Below, one piece after another: positions 33,687-42,111 of a stretch of DNA of 64,000 bases; position 1 is the stretch's first letter, and each line of letters starts with the position of its first letter. The stretch is taken from positions 124,001-188,000 of the forward strand of contig CAZRRO010000009.1 in assembly GCA_964602595.1 (NCBI GenBank). Reading direction: 5' to 3'. This stretch comes from CAIWAH01 sp964602595 (lineage in GTDB: Bacteria > Verrucomicrobiota > Verrucomicrobiia > Limisphaerales > UBA9464). Below the pieces are notes generated by a model, which was given only the letters and a program-made list of their open reading frames with translations, was not told the DNA's origin and searched no databases. Both the position numbers and the translations under genes were made by a program.

Positions 33687-34667
33687 GTGCTTGCCGAAAA
33701 GTCCATGGCCCATTGGGCCGCCTTCACCGCGTTTGTGCTCTTCGCACTGGCTTTGGATTTGGGGGTGTTTCATCGCGACAGCCGAAAGGTCAGCTTCCGG
33801 GATGCCTTGATCTGGACCTCGGTTTGGGCGGCTAGCGCCTTCGCGTTCGCATTCTGGATCGCGCCGAAGACGATCGCCGGATGGCGCCCGGCCGACACCG
33901 CGACCTTCATCACCGGTTACCTCGTCGAAATATCGCTGTCGATGGACAACGTCTTCGTCATCGCGCTGATCTTTCGGTATTTCGCAGTGCCGGCGGCATG
34001 GCAGCATCGGGTGCTTTTTTGGGGCATCATCGGTGCGTTGATCATGCGTGGCTTCATGATCGTGGCCGGGGCCGCGTTGATCGCGAAGTTTCACTGGACG
34101 CTCTATGTGATGGGCGCGTTCCTCGTCTACACCGGCATCAAGATGTTCCGCGCGGGCGGGGACGATGATTCGGTTGAACCGGAGAAGAATCCTGCGGTGA
34201 AACTGGTCCGCCGGTTTTTCCCCATGACCACGGGATTTGAAGACGAACGATTTGTGGTTCGCCGCGGCACACAGACGTTGCTCACGCCGCTGGCCTTGGT
34301 GCTGGTGATGGTTGAGACGACCGACGTGGTGTTCGCACTGGACTCCATCCCGGCGATCTTCGGGGTCACCAAAGACCCCTTCTTGGTCTTCACATCCAAT
34401 GTGTTCGCGATCCTAGGCCTCCGTTCACTGTATTTCGTCCTGGCCAGCATGATGGGTTATTTCCGCCTGCTGAAATATGGCCTCGCGCTGGTCCTTGTCT
34501 TCATTGGCGCGAAGATGGTCGGCGAACATTGGCTCAAGCAATGGCTGGGCGATCAACTAACCAATGTCTCGCTTGGGTTCGTGGTGGGAATTATCCTCAC
34601 GTCCATGATCGGATCAATTATCCTCGGCTGGCAGGAGCGGCGCCGCTCCCCGGAGTCCACGCAATGA
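33687..34667 (+). CDS. TerC/Alx family integral membrane protein
   Basis: A polytopic inner-membrane protein of 326 residues. The TerC/Alx family is linked to metal (notably manganese) handling and tellurite resistance. Signatures are EISLSMDNVFVIALIFRYF with the conserved Asp-Asn, VETTDVVFALDSIPAIFGVT with the paired acidic residues, and FTSNVFAILGLRSLYFVLAS. Seven to nine membrane segments are visible. GTG 33687 or ATG 33705 (MAHWAAFTAF) may be the start. No yybP-ykoY manganese riboswitch was recognised upstream. The last four bases overlap the recJ start (ATGA), so translation of the two is coupled. Confidence 0.92.
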   Translation: MLAEKSMAHWAAFTAFVLFALALDLGVFHRDSRKVSFRDALIWTSVWAASAFAFAFWIAPKTIAGWRPADTATFITGYLVEISLSMDNVFVIALIFRYFAVPAAWQHRVLFWGIIGALIMRGFMIVAGAALIAKFHWTLYVMGAFLVYTGIKMFRAGGDDDSVEPEKNPAVKLVRRFFPMTTGFEDERFVVRRGTQTLLTPLALVLVMVETTDVVFALDSIPAIFGVTKDPFLVFTSNVFAILGLRSLYFVLASMMGYFRLLKYGLALVLVFIGAKMVGEHWLKQWLGDQLTNVSLGFVVGIILTSMIGSIILGWQERRRSPESTQ

Positions 34668-36391
34668 AGCATCGCTGGCTCATTGCCGAACCCCAGCCGT
34701 TGCTTACCCGCCCGCTCGTAAACGCACTCAAGATTAGCCCCCTGCTCGCCCAATGCCTGGTCAACCGGGGACACACTGAACCACAGGAGGCGGCCAAGTT
34801 CCTGGAGCCCCGCCTTAAGGCGCTGGCTGATCCGATGCTTTTGCCGGACATGGCCAAGGCCGTCGATCGTCTGTTCGTCGCCCGAAATTCTGCCGAACCC
34901 CTGGTCATATTCGGGGACTACGATGTCGACGGCGTCACGGCGACCACGATTCTCGAAACGGGTCTCAAGGCGCTTGGCTGGACTGTCCATCATTACCTTC
35001 CCCACCGGATGGACGAGGGTTACGGGTTAAGCCAGGTCGGCGTCGAAAACTGTCTCGGTCGGTTCCAAATATCCCTCCTGCTCGCGGTGGATTGCGGATC
35101 AACCGCAGTTGAACAGATTGCCTGGCTGAGGACGCAAGGTGTGGATGTCCTGGTTTTGGATCATCACCAGGTCAGCTCCCCGCCGCCGCAAGCCCATGCC
35201 CTGGTGAATCCCCAACTTGCGAAGGAAGGGGAGCCCAGTTTCCGCGAACTGTGTTCCGCCGGGCTCGCGTTCAAGCTCATCCATGCGGTCCTGAAGCATG
35301 GCCGGACATTACAGCTCCCGGAGTTCGAGCGATTCGACCTGAAGCCTTACTTGGACTTGGTCGCATTGGGAACGATCGCTGATTTGGTCCCGCTTTCGGG
35401 CGAAAATCGGATCCTCGTATCCGCCGGCTTGCAGCGGCTCGATACCACCGACCGGCCCGGACTGGTGGCACTCAAGGAGGTTTCCCAAACACGGTCACCC
35501 ATCGGTGTCTACGAAGTGGGTTTCCAACTTGGACCTCGCCTCAACGCGGCGGGCCGGCTGGAAACTGCCGAGGCCGCCCTTGATCTTTTGTTGGCCCAGG
35601 ACGCGGCAGCAGCCATGCCTATCGCGCAGGCTCTGGACGCCACCAATCGGGAGCGCCAGGCGATCGAGAAGGCGATGTCGGACGATGCAGTCGCCCGCGT
35701 GCGATCGCAGTTCATACCCGACGAACACTTTGTGATCGTCGAAGGCCAACTCAATTGGCACATCGGCGTTGTCGGTATTGTTGCCTCCCGGGTCCTGCGT
35801 GAGTTTTACCGACCAACCATCATTCTGGGAGGTGACAACGAGAATTGGCGGGGATCCGGTCGCAGCGTTCCCGGCTTCGATCTGGCGGGTGCTCTGCGGG
35901 AATGCGATGACCTCCTGCTGCGGCACGGTGGACACGCAATGGCAGCGGGCGTCACCATTCTGCCCGACTCAGTCGCGACATTTCGCTCACGGCTCAACGC
36001 ATTCGCCAAACAGAAGCTGACCGCAGAGATGTTAGTTCCGGAAATTCGGCTCGATGCCAAAGTTCCCCTCAGTGACCTGACTGTCGATGCGGTGTTGGAA
36101 CTCCAGAAGCTAGCGCCATTCGGGCAACAAAATCCCGCCATCCAAGTCTGCATACCGGCAATCACCAACGCAGCCAAACCTCAGAAGCTCGGCAGAGGCC
36201 AACAGCACTGGCGCCTTCGCCTTACCGACGGGACTTCTGCCGTCGATGCCCTATGGTGGGGAGCGGCAACCGATGGGGCGGAACTCCCGAGTGGCTGTTT
36301 TGATGTAGCCGCCGTCCCTCAAGTCGAAACATTCAATGGTCGCCGTTCGGTAAGATTGCGATTTATCGCTTGGCGCTCAGCGGCAATTTAA
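34664..36391 (+). CDS. recJ: Single-stranded-DNA-specific exonuclease RecJ
   Basis: A 5'-3' single-strand DNA exonuclease of recombination and mismatch repair. The 575-residue product has all DHH-family motifs: DYDVDG (85-90), AVDCGS (Asp143), DHH (166-168), ALGTIADLVPL, GPRLNAAGRL, and the DHHA1 motif GGHAMAAG. The start ATG at 34664 overlaps the terC stop as ATGA and gives the typical LIAEP-like N-terminus; the longer open frame is not used. Length is normal. It ends about 40 bases before a hairpin that terminates the facing ribosomal operon. Confidence 0.95.
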   Translation: MKHRWLIAEPQPLLTRPLVNALKISPLLAQCLVNRGHTEPQEAAKFLEPRLKALADPMLLPDMAKAVDRLFVARNSAEPLVIFGDYDVDGVTATTILETGLKALGWTVHHYLPHRMDEGYGLSQVGVENCLGRFQISLLLAVDCGSTAVEQIAWLRTQGVDVLVLDHHQVSSPPPQAHALVNPQLAKEGEPSFRELCSAGLAFKLIHAVLKHGRTLQLPEFERFDLKPYLDLVALGTIADLVPLSGENRILVSAGLQRLDTTDRPGLVALKEVSQTRSPIGVYEVGFQLGPRLNAAGRLETAEAALDLLLAQDAAAAMPIAQALDATNRERQAIEKAMSDDAVARVRSQFIPDEHFVIVEGQLNWHIGVVGIVASRVLREFYRPTIILGGDNENWRGSGRSVPGFDLAGALRECDDLLLRHGGHAMAAGVTILPDSVATFRSRLNAFAKQKLTAEMLVPEIRLDAKVPLSDLTVDAVLELQKLAPFGQQNPAIQVCIPAITNAAKPQKLGRGQQHWRLRLTDGTSAVDALWWGAATDGAELPSGCFDVAAVPQVETFNGRRSVRLRFIAWRSAAI

Positions 36392-36429
36392 CCTCTTTGG
36401 TTGGAGACCCGCATCGCCTTCATCAACGC

Positions 36430-36460
36430 AAAAAGGGCGCCCAGAATACACTGGGCGCCC
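36430..36460 (-). terminator. Rho-independent terminator after rplW
   Basis: A perfect ten-base-pair stem (GGGCGCCCAG, 36435-36444, with CTGGGCGCCC, 36451-36460) and a six-base loop. Read on the minus strand it is followed by TTTTT and begins 18 bases after the rplW stop. It ends the rpsL-to-rplW transcript. On the plus strand the T tract is poor, so for recJ it is at best a weak terminator. Confidence 0.92.
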
Positions 36461-36478
36461 CGTTTGAAATCTCTAATG

Positions 36479-36766
36479 TCAGACCAAATCAATCTTGTCG
36501 CCAGACTTCAAAGTCACGATCGCCTTCTTCCAGTCCCCACTCCAGCCGTGGGCTTTTGTCATTTTGCGACGTTCTTTGCCCGGCATATTGCAGGTGTTCA
36601 CCCGTTCAACGGTTACTTTGAACAATTCCTGCACCGCCACCTTGATTTCGGGCGCCGAAGCGCGCCGATCAGCCACAAAGGTGTATTGGTTGCTCTTTTC
36701 CGTCTGCCGCATCCCCTTTTCGGTGATCCGGACTTTTTTGATGATATCGAATGACGTCAAATTCAT
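36479..36766 (-). CDS. rplW: 50S ribosomal protein L23 (last gene of the upstream half-operon)
   Basis: L23 lies at the tunnel exit and docks trigger factor and SRP. The 95-residue product shows TEKGMRQTEKSNQYTFVADR, APEIKVAVQELFKVTVERVN and WKKAIVTLKSGDKIDLV. It follows rplD by 12 bases. Normally rplB comes next; here a strong terminator follows and rplB is about 32 kb away at 4096. Confidence 0.95.
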   Translation of the reverse strand: MNLTSFDIIKKVRITEKGMRQTEKSNQYTFVADRRASAPEIKVAVQELFKVTVERVNTCNMPGKERRKMTKAHGWSGDWKKAIVTLKSGDKIDLV

Positions 36767-36778
36767 AAAAGACGTTTG

Positions 36779-37414
36779 TTAAGCGTTAGGTTTCCGAGCA
36801 AGGCGTGCCTCGACCTGAGCGAATCCATCCTTGGAAAACACCAACTTGGAATACTTCAGGACATCATAAGTGTTAACGCCAAGCCCAGTCTTCAATTCGA
36901 CCCCTTGAATGTTCCGGGCCGCGCTCTGCAACTTATTGTCGATTGATCCAACGACAAAAAGGCTGCTGCCGGTCAGTCCAAGTGATTTCAGAACACCCAC
37001 AAACTCCTTCGTCTTGTGCGATGCCACCGACAACGACTCCAAGACGATTACATCACCACTCTTGATGCGCTCGCTCAGCGCCCTGCGGAGTGCCAACAAC
37101 TTCACCTTGTGGTTGACCTTTTTCGAGAAATCCCGGGGCTTGGGGCCATGAACCACACCGCCACCACGCCACAACGGCGATCGGAACGATCCCGCACGAG
37201 CCCGACCAGTGCCCTTTTGGCGCCAAGGCTTTTTGTTCGTTCCCGCCACATCGCCCACCGTCTTGGTGCAGGCAGTGCCACGACGGGCACCCGCCCGGAT
37301 GGCCACCACATGATCGTGAACCGCCTGATTTCCCTTGTTGTCTGAAATCACCTCAAAGGCAATCGAGTGTTGCCCCACGGGATTCCCCTTCGCGTCTTTA
37401 ACTTCGATATTCAT
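36779..37414 (-). CDS. rplD: 50S ribosomal protein L4
   Basis: L4 contacts 23S rRNA domain I and part of it reaches the exit tunnel. The 211-residue product contains NKKPWRQKGTGRARAGSFRS, LWRGGGVVHGPKPRDF, KVKLLALRRALSERI and the Rossmann-like C-terminal part with DVLKYSKLVFSKDGFAQVEA. In E. coli L4 regulates its own operon; no S10-leader-type structure could be judged here. It lies 12 bases after rplC. Confidence 0.95.
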   Translation of the reverse strand: MNIEVKDAKGNPVGQHSIAFEVISDNKGNQAVHDHVVAIRAGARRGTACTKTVGDVAGTNKKPWRQKGTGRARAGSFRSPLWRGGGVVHGPKPRDFSKKVNHKVKLLALRRALSERIKSGDVIVLESLSVASHKTKEFVGVLKSLGLTGSSLFVVGSIDNKLQSAARNIQGVELKTGLGVNTYDVLKYSKLVFSKDGFAQVEARLARKPNA

Positions 37415-37426
37415 GGATGCTTCCCG

Positions 37427-38173
37427 TTATTTTTTGCCTTTTGCAGCCGCAGCCTTCTTATCGGCCTTCTTGTCACCCGAAGCTCCGGCCAAAGCCGCCG
37501 CCCTAACTTCCTTGATTCGCTTCAAACGCCCAGACGAATTTGAGATCTTCGTGCATTCGCGGATCACGCAATAATCTCCCTCAGACCCCGGAAAGCTACC
37601 CCGCACCAAAATGACGTTGTCATCCTTTCGGATCTGAACGATTTCGAGATTTTGGACCGTTCGGCGAACTTGCCCCATGTGGCCCGGCATCTTCAAACCC
37701 TTGTTGACATGCCCCGGAAACAATCGGCAACCAATTGCACCGGACCTACGATGCCAGCCCTTGGCACCGTGGGTAGAATCACCGCCGCGGAAGGACCATC
37801 GACCAACCACGCCAACGAAGCCACGCCCTTTAGTTACCCCGATGCAGTCAACGAACTGTCCTGCTTCGAACAGGTCGGCTCCCAGAACATCACCTGGCTT
37901 AACATCCTTGGTGAAGTTCCGGAACTCTTGGATGCGCCTGACGGCCACCCCGGAGTGCTTCTTAATGTGCCCCAGCAAAGATTTCGTGACCCGCTGTTCT
38001 TTTTGATCGTCAAAGCCCAACTGGACGGCATCGTAACCGTCCTTCTCGCCAGTCTTCTTGACCTGCAAAACGTAGTTCGGGCCAACTTGAACCACCGTCA
38101 CGGGCGTTGCTTCTCCGGACGAGTTATAGACCCGAGTATGACCAATCTTTTTTCCAATCAAACCTAAAGGCAT
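37427..38173 (-). CDS. rplC: 50S ribosomal protein L3
   Basis: L3 is an early assembly protein near the peptidyl transferase centre. The 248-residue product begins MPLGLIGKKIGHTRVYNSSG and contains VGVVGRWSFRGGDSTHGAKG, HRRSGAIGCRLFPGHVNKGL and GHMGQVRRTVQNLEIVQIRK. It is longer than the roughly 210-residue E. coli L3 because of a C-terminal Ala/Lys tail (GDKKADKKAAAAKGKK), a feature also seen in other phyla. It is 11 bases after rpsJ. Confidence 0.96.
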   Translation of the reverse strand: MPLGLIGKKIGHTRVYNSSGEATPVTVVQVGPNYVLQVKKTGEKDGYDAVQLGFDDQKEQRVTKSLLGHIKKHSGVAVRRIQEFRNFTKDVKPGDVLGADLFEAGQFVDCIGVTKGRGFVGVVGRWSFRGGDSTHGAKGWHRRSGAIGCRLFPGHVNKGLKMPGHMGQVRRTVQNLEIVQIRKDDNVILVRGSFPGSEGDYCVIRECTKISNSSGRLKRIKEVRAAALAGASGDKKADKKAAAAKGKK

Positions 38174-38184
38174 ATCGTGGAGGA

Positions 38185-38493
38185 TTAAATTTTGATGGTA
38201 ATATCGACACCAGCCGGAAGATTGAGCTTTTTAAGCTCATCCACCGTCTTTGCCGTCGGGTCCAAGATGTCGATCAGCCGCTTGTGCGTCCGTTGCTCAA
38301 ATGACTCCATGGACTTTTTGTCCACGTGAGGAGAACGGTGAACCGTCAACCTTTCGATTGATGTTGGCAGCGGAATCGGGCCTGCCACTCGGGCACCGGA
38401 ACGTTTTACAGTCTCCACGATTTCACTAGCGGAAGCGTCAATGACTCGATGGTCATACGCCTTCAGTCTGATTCGGATACGTTGTCCAGCCAT
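38185..38493 (-). CDS. rpsJ: 30S ribosomal protein S10
   Basis: S10 (NusE) is a small-subunit head protein that also acts in transcription antitermination with NusB. The 102-residue product MAGQRIRIRLKAYDHRVIDA contains VAGPIPLPTSIERLTVHRSP and HVDKKSMESFEQRTHKRL, normal in length. It follows fusA by 36 bases with no tuf gene between, so the str and S10 groups are fused in one cluster without EF-Tu. Confidence 0.96.
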   Translation of the reverse strand: MAGQRIRIRLKAYDHRVIDASASEIVETVKRSGARVAGPIPLPTSIERLTVHRSPHVDKKSMESFEQRTHKRLIDILDPTAKTVDELKKLNLPAGVDITIKI

Positions 38494-38529
38494 ACAAAGA
38501 ACAGTTTAGACGGTTGAATTGAACAAATT

Positions 38530-40716
38530 TTAACTGCGCGCCGCAGGACGCTTTTTCGCGGCGTCCATAATTTCGCTCAGCACACTATTAGGGACCTGCT
38601 CGAAATTCAACGGTTCCATCGAATAGGAGGCACGCCCCTTCGAGAGCGACCGAATGGCCGTGGCGTATCCAAACATTTCCTTCAACGGAACATTGGCAGC
38701 AAGCACAGTTTGCCCGAGCTTGGCATCAACTCCCTGGATCATGCCGCGCCGACGGTTGATATCTCCCAACAAATCCCCCTGATACTCATCCGGGGTCGTA
38801 ACCTCAACCTTCATGATCGGCTCAAGAAGAATCGGTCCCGCCTTCTGGAAGGCATCCTTCAGGGCAAAGATACCAGCCATCTTGAAGGCGAGCTCGTTGG
38901 AGTCAACCTCATGGAAGGAGCCGTCGGTAATGCTAACCTTGATATCAATGACCTGATACCCGGCATACACCCCTGACTTGATCGCTTCCAAGATACCGTC
39001 CTGCACCGCCGGAACATATTCCTTGGGAATCGCGCCGCCGACGATATCGTTGACCACCTCGACGCCCTTGCCCTTTTCGTTCGGCTCAACCTTGATGCAC
39101 GCATGCCCATACTGGCCACGGCCGCCGGATTGACGAATAAACTTGCCTTCACCCTCCGCCGCTTGGGTGATTGTCTCGCGAAATGCAATTTGGGGAGCGC
39201 CCGCATCCGCCTCGACCTTAAATTCACGCTTAAGGCGATCCCGGATGATCTCCAAATGCAGCTCGCCCATGCCAGCGATGATCAACTGCCCCGTCTCCTC
39301 GTTGGTAAACACCCGGAAGGTAGGATCTTCCTCGGCCAGACGTTGAAGGCCTTCGGACATCTTATCGCGATCCGCCTTGGTCTTGGGCTCAATCGCCATG
39401 CTGATCACCGGCTCCGGGAACGTTGGCGGCTCCAGCGTGATATCAAAATCCTCATTGCAGAGGGTGTCACCCGTCGTGATATTCCGGAGCCCAACAAGCG
39501 CTGCGATATCCCCCGAATAGGCAGCGTCGATATCCTTGCGCTCGCTACCCTGAATCACCATCAGTCGGCTCACCCGTTCCCGCTTGCGGGTGCGCGGGTT
39601 ATAAATGGTATCACCCTTCTTCAACGAACCGGAATAAACCCGGAAGAAGACCAATTTGCCAGCGTAGGGGTCTGTCCAGAGCTTAAACGCCAGAGAACAG
39701 AATTTCCCATTGTCGTCTGTGGGAACGTCAATCTTTGCATCGCTTCCAATTTCCTGCCCCTGCGCGGAAGGGATGTCGAGTGGTGAGGGCAGATAGTCGA
39801 CGACCGAATCAATCAGGACCTGCACCCCCTTCTTCTTAAAGGCGGATCCACACAAGACCGGAATCAGCTCGATCTTGCAAGTGAGGCGACGAATTGCCTC
39901 CTTGAGCACCGAAGCAGCAATCGGTTTCTCCTCAAGGACTAACTCCGCAATCATGTCATCTTTGTTCGAAACTGCCTCAATCAATTCAGCCAACGCTGCA
40001 GCCGCCTTCTCCTTGAGATTGGCCGGAACGTCCTGGATTTCGTATTTCAACCCCTCGTTCGCAATATCGCCGGTGCCCCAGACAATTGCTTTTTGGTTAA
40101 CCACGTCAACCACGCCAGCAAACTGATCCTCAGCGCCGATCGGGAGAAAGATTGGGAACGCATAAGCCTTGAGCTTATTTCGCATGTCGGCCAACGCATT
40201 GTCGAAATTTGCCCCTGTTCGATCCATTTTATTGACGAAAGCAATGCGCGGAACCTTATATTTGGTTGCTTGCCGCCAAACGGTTTCCGATTGAGGCTGA
40301 ACACCCGCTACACCGCAGAACACCGCCACCGCGCCATCAAGAACTCGCATGGACCGCTCAACCTCAGCGGTGAAGTCTACGTGACCCGGGGTGTCAATGA
40401 TGTTGACTCGATGACCAATACCCTCGCGGGACTTGAAGAGCCCCTCTTCCTTTTTCTGCGTCCAAAAGCAGGTAACCGCGGCGGAAGTAATGGTGATACC
40501 CCGTTCCTTTTCCTGCTCCATCCAATCTGTGACGGTGTTACCGTCATCAACGTCACCAATCTTGTGAATCAGACCGGTATAAAAAAGAATACGCTCCGTG
40601 GTGGTGGTTTTGCCAGCGTCGATGTGGGCAGCAATCCCGATATTGCGCGTCCTCTCCAAAGGATACTGCCGCTGTGCGGAATTCAGTGCGGCGTTGATTC
40701 CTACTGCATCACTCAT
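38530..40716 (-). CDS. fusA: Translation elongation factor G
   Basis: The GTPase that drives ribosomal translocation. The 728-residue product has G1 (AAHIDAGKTTTTERIL), the switch region ERGITITSAA, G3 (DTPGHVDF), G4 (NKMDRTG) and the C-terminal domains (GRGQYGHACIKVEP; LEPIMKVEVTTPDEYQGDLL; MFGYATAIRSLSKGRASYSM). Length is slightly above the usual 700 because of a short N-terminal extension and insertions. It is separated from rpsG by an 82-base gap that contains a terminator-like hairpin. Confidence 0.96.
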   Translation of the reverse strand: MSDAVGINAALNSAQRQYPLERTRNIGIAAHIDAGKTTTTERILFYTGLIHKIGDVDDGNTVTDWMEQEKERGITITSAAVTCFWTQKKEEGLFKSREGIGHRVNIIDTPGHVDFTAEVERSMRVLDGAVAVFCGVAGVQPQSETVWRQATKYKVPRIAFVNKMDRTGANFDNALADMRNKLKAYAFPIFLPIGAEDQFAGVVDVVNQKAIVWGTGDIANEGLKYEIQDVPANLKEKAAAALAELIEAVSNKDDMIAELVLEEKPIAASVLKEAIRRLTCKIELIPVLCGSAFKKKGVQVLIDSVVDYLPSPLDIPSAQGQEIGSDAKIDVPTDDNGKFCSLAFKLWTDPYAGKLVFFRVYSGSLKKGDTIYNPRTRKRERVSRLMVIQGSERKDIDAAYSGDIAALVGLRNITTGDTLCNEDFDITLEPPTFPEPVISMAIEPKTKADRDKMSEGLQRLAEEDPTFRVFTNEETGQLIIAGMGELHLEIIRDRLKREFKVEADAGAPQIAFRETITQAAEGEGKFIRQSGGRGQYGHACIKVEPNEKGKGVEVVNDIVGGAIPKEYVPAVQDGILEAIKSGVYAGYQVIDIKVSITDGSFHEVDSNELAFKMAGIFALKDAFQKAGPILLEPIMKVEVTTPDEYQGDLLGDINRRRGMIQGVDAKLGQTVLAANVPLKEMFGYATAIRSLSKGRASYSMEPLNFEQVPNSVLSEIMDAAKKRPAARS

Positions 40717-40747
40717 GATAAGTCAGAAAGTGGACGTTCTTAAGATG

Positions 40748-40775
40748 AAAAACGCCCCGGGACATGCCACGGGGC
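40748..40775 (-). terminator. Terminator- or attenuator-like hairpin between rpsG and fusA
   Basis: GCCCCG (40754-40759) pairs with CGGGGC (40770-40775), with two more pairs inside after a mismatch. On the minus strand the stem is followed by GTTTTT (40753-40748). It could reduce or regulate read-through from rpsL-rpsG into fusA. On the plus strand it is followed by TTTTA. Confidence 0.55.
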
Positions 40776-40798
40776 TTTTAGTCGATCAGGTTGGAGAG

Positions 40799-41272
40799 CT
40801 ACCAGCGGAAATGGGCGAACGCCTTGTTGGCCTGGGCCATCTTGTGAACGTCATCACGTTTACGTATCGCATTTCCCTGCCCCATAAACGCATCCATCAG
40901 TTCCGCAGCCAACGCTTCACGCATCGGAATTCCCTTGCGAGCGTCCGCATACGTCGTGAGCCACCGCATCGCCAGAGCAACCTGCCGCTCGGCCGGGATT
41001 TCCATCGGCACCTGATAGGTAGCCCCACCAACTCGCCGCGCCTTGGTTTCGATCCGCGGCTTGGCATTGTCGATCGACCGCTGAAGGATGTCCAAGGTAT
41101 TGACCCCGGGATTCTTCTCAGCGAGCACATCCATTGCGCCGTATACGATCTTCTGCGCGATGGTCTTTTTTCCACTGCGCATCACGATGTTGATCAACCG
41201 CCCAACCAGCGGACTGTTGAACCGGGGATCAGGTTGCGTGATGCGCTTTTCTGCTTGGCGACGACGAGCCAT
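40799..41272 (-). CDS. rpsG: 30S ribosomal protein S7
   Basis: S7 nucleates assembly of the small-subunit head. The 157-residue product starts MARRRQAEKRITQPDPRFNS and has VGRLINIVMRSGKKTIAQKI, NPGVNTLDILQRSIDN, RRVGGATYQVPMEI and the C-terminal FAHFRW. Length matches the family. It lies 36 bases after rpsL and 82 bases before fusA, the str operon order. Confidence 0.97.
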   Translation of the reverse strand: MARRRQAEKRITQPDPRFNSPLVGRLINIVMRSGKKTIAQKIVYGAMDVLAEKNPGVNTLDILQRSIDNAKPRIETKARRVGGATYQVPMEIPAERQVALAMRWLTTYADARKGIPMREALAAELMDAFMGQGNAIRKRDDVHKMAQANKAFAHFRW

Positions 41273-41308
41273 ATTTCGGAATTTTTACGAGAATGAAAGT
41301 TGAGCGCC

Positions 41309-41701
41309 TTATTTGGCAGCAGTCTTGGCAGCCTTAGGCCGCTTGACACCGTATTTGGAACGGCTAACTCGGCGTTTTTCCACACCAGCACAGTCCAAGG
41401 TTCCGCGAACAATGTGATAACGGACACCCGGCAAGTCCTTAACACGGCCACCACGAACCAAGACGATCGAGTGCTCCTGAAGATTGTGCCCCTCGTCTGG
41501 AATGTAAGCGATCACCTCAAATCCATTCGTGAGGCGAACCTTCGCCACTTTTCGCATCGCAGAGTTAGGCTTCTTGGGAGTTCTGGTCATCACTTGGAGG
41601 CATACACCCCGACGAAACGGAGACGACTCCAGTGCAGGAGCCTTGCTCTTGTAGGTGACCTTATTCCGCCCTTTGCGGATCAGCTGATTAATTGTCGGCA
41701 T
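41309..41701 (-). CDS. rpsL: 30S ribosomal protein S12
   Basis: S12 takes part in decoding fidelity; certain lysines are streptomycin-resistance sites. From ATG 41701 the 130-residue product reads MPTINQLIRKGRNKVTYKSK, with TRTPKKPNSAMRKVAKVRL, IPDEGHNLQEHSIVLVRGGR and VKDLPGVRYHIVRGTLDC. The sensitive-type lysines in TPKKPNS and GRVKDLPGV are present. The open frame extends to 41764 but those 21 residues are not S12-like. It is the first gene of the upstream ribosomal half-operon. Confidence 0.97.
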   Translation of the reverse strand: MPTINQLIRKGRNKVTYKSKAPALESSPFRRGVCLQVMTRTPKKPNSAMRKVAKVRLTNGFEVIAYIPDEGHNLQEHSIVLVRGGRVKDLPGVRYHIVRGTLDCAGVEKRRVSRSKYGVKRPKAAKTAAK

Positions 41702-42111
41702 GGAGCCAATTGTATCAAGTTGCCGTTTTCGAGTAACGGGAGCGCAGAACCTACCAACCGGCACCGGCGGTGCAATACGTTTTTTGGAATTATTTGGTCT
41801 TTGCTCACGTCCGGTGACGGCACGATCAAGGGTCCGTCACTTCGGTCGATTCGGTCGAGCTGCTAGGTGACATTCTCCTTTTTTCGGCCCCTCGCGACGC
41901 AACTCGAGCTCGATTCGGCCGGGATTGCCTTCTCGGTCGGTATTGCCTGCAGTAGAACCCGTTCCAAACCTCAGATCCATCCAACTAACGGCGCGATTCC
42001 CGCACACTAGCGCTTGCTGTGCCCACTGGCGGGATACTGGGTTGAACGCGGATTCCTACGCTCCACCTCGCCTCGGCAGTCTGCGTTTGACAGCATCTCC
42101 TGCCGTCACCT
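41702..42111. other. Intergenic region upstream of rpsL
   Basis: About 410 bases between the rpsL start and the 3' end of the CotH-like gene. It contains the promoter-like element at 41769-41799, and otherwise no gene, tRNA or strong terminator that I can see. A short tandem GGTCGATTCGGTCGA occurs near 41843. Confidence 0.65.
41747..41799 (-). promoter_or_regulatory. Promoter-like element of the rpsL operon, shared with rplB
   Basis: Plus-strand GGTGCAATAC (41769-41778) is followed by GTTTTTTGGAATTATTTGGTC. On the minus strand this gives an A-rich UP-like tract, TTGCAC at 41775-41770 as a -35 candidate and a weak TAGGTT-like -10 16 bases further on. It is 68 bases upstream of the rpsL ATG. 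The 10-mer and its flank match the element upstream of rplB at 4246. Confidence 0.5.

Noticed and set aside
41843..41860. Short tandem GGTCGATTCGGTCGA upstream of rpsL
   Set aside because: Only two imperfect copies; not enough to call a repeat or operator.
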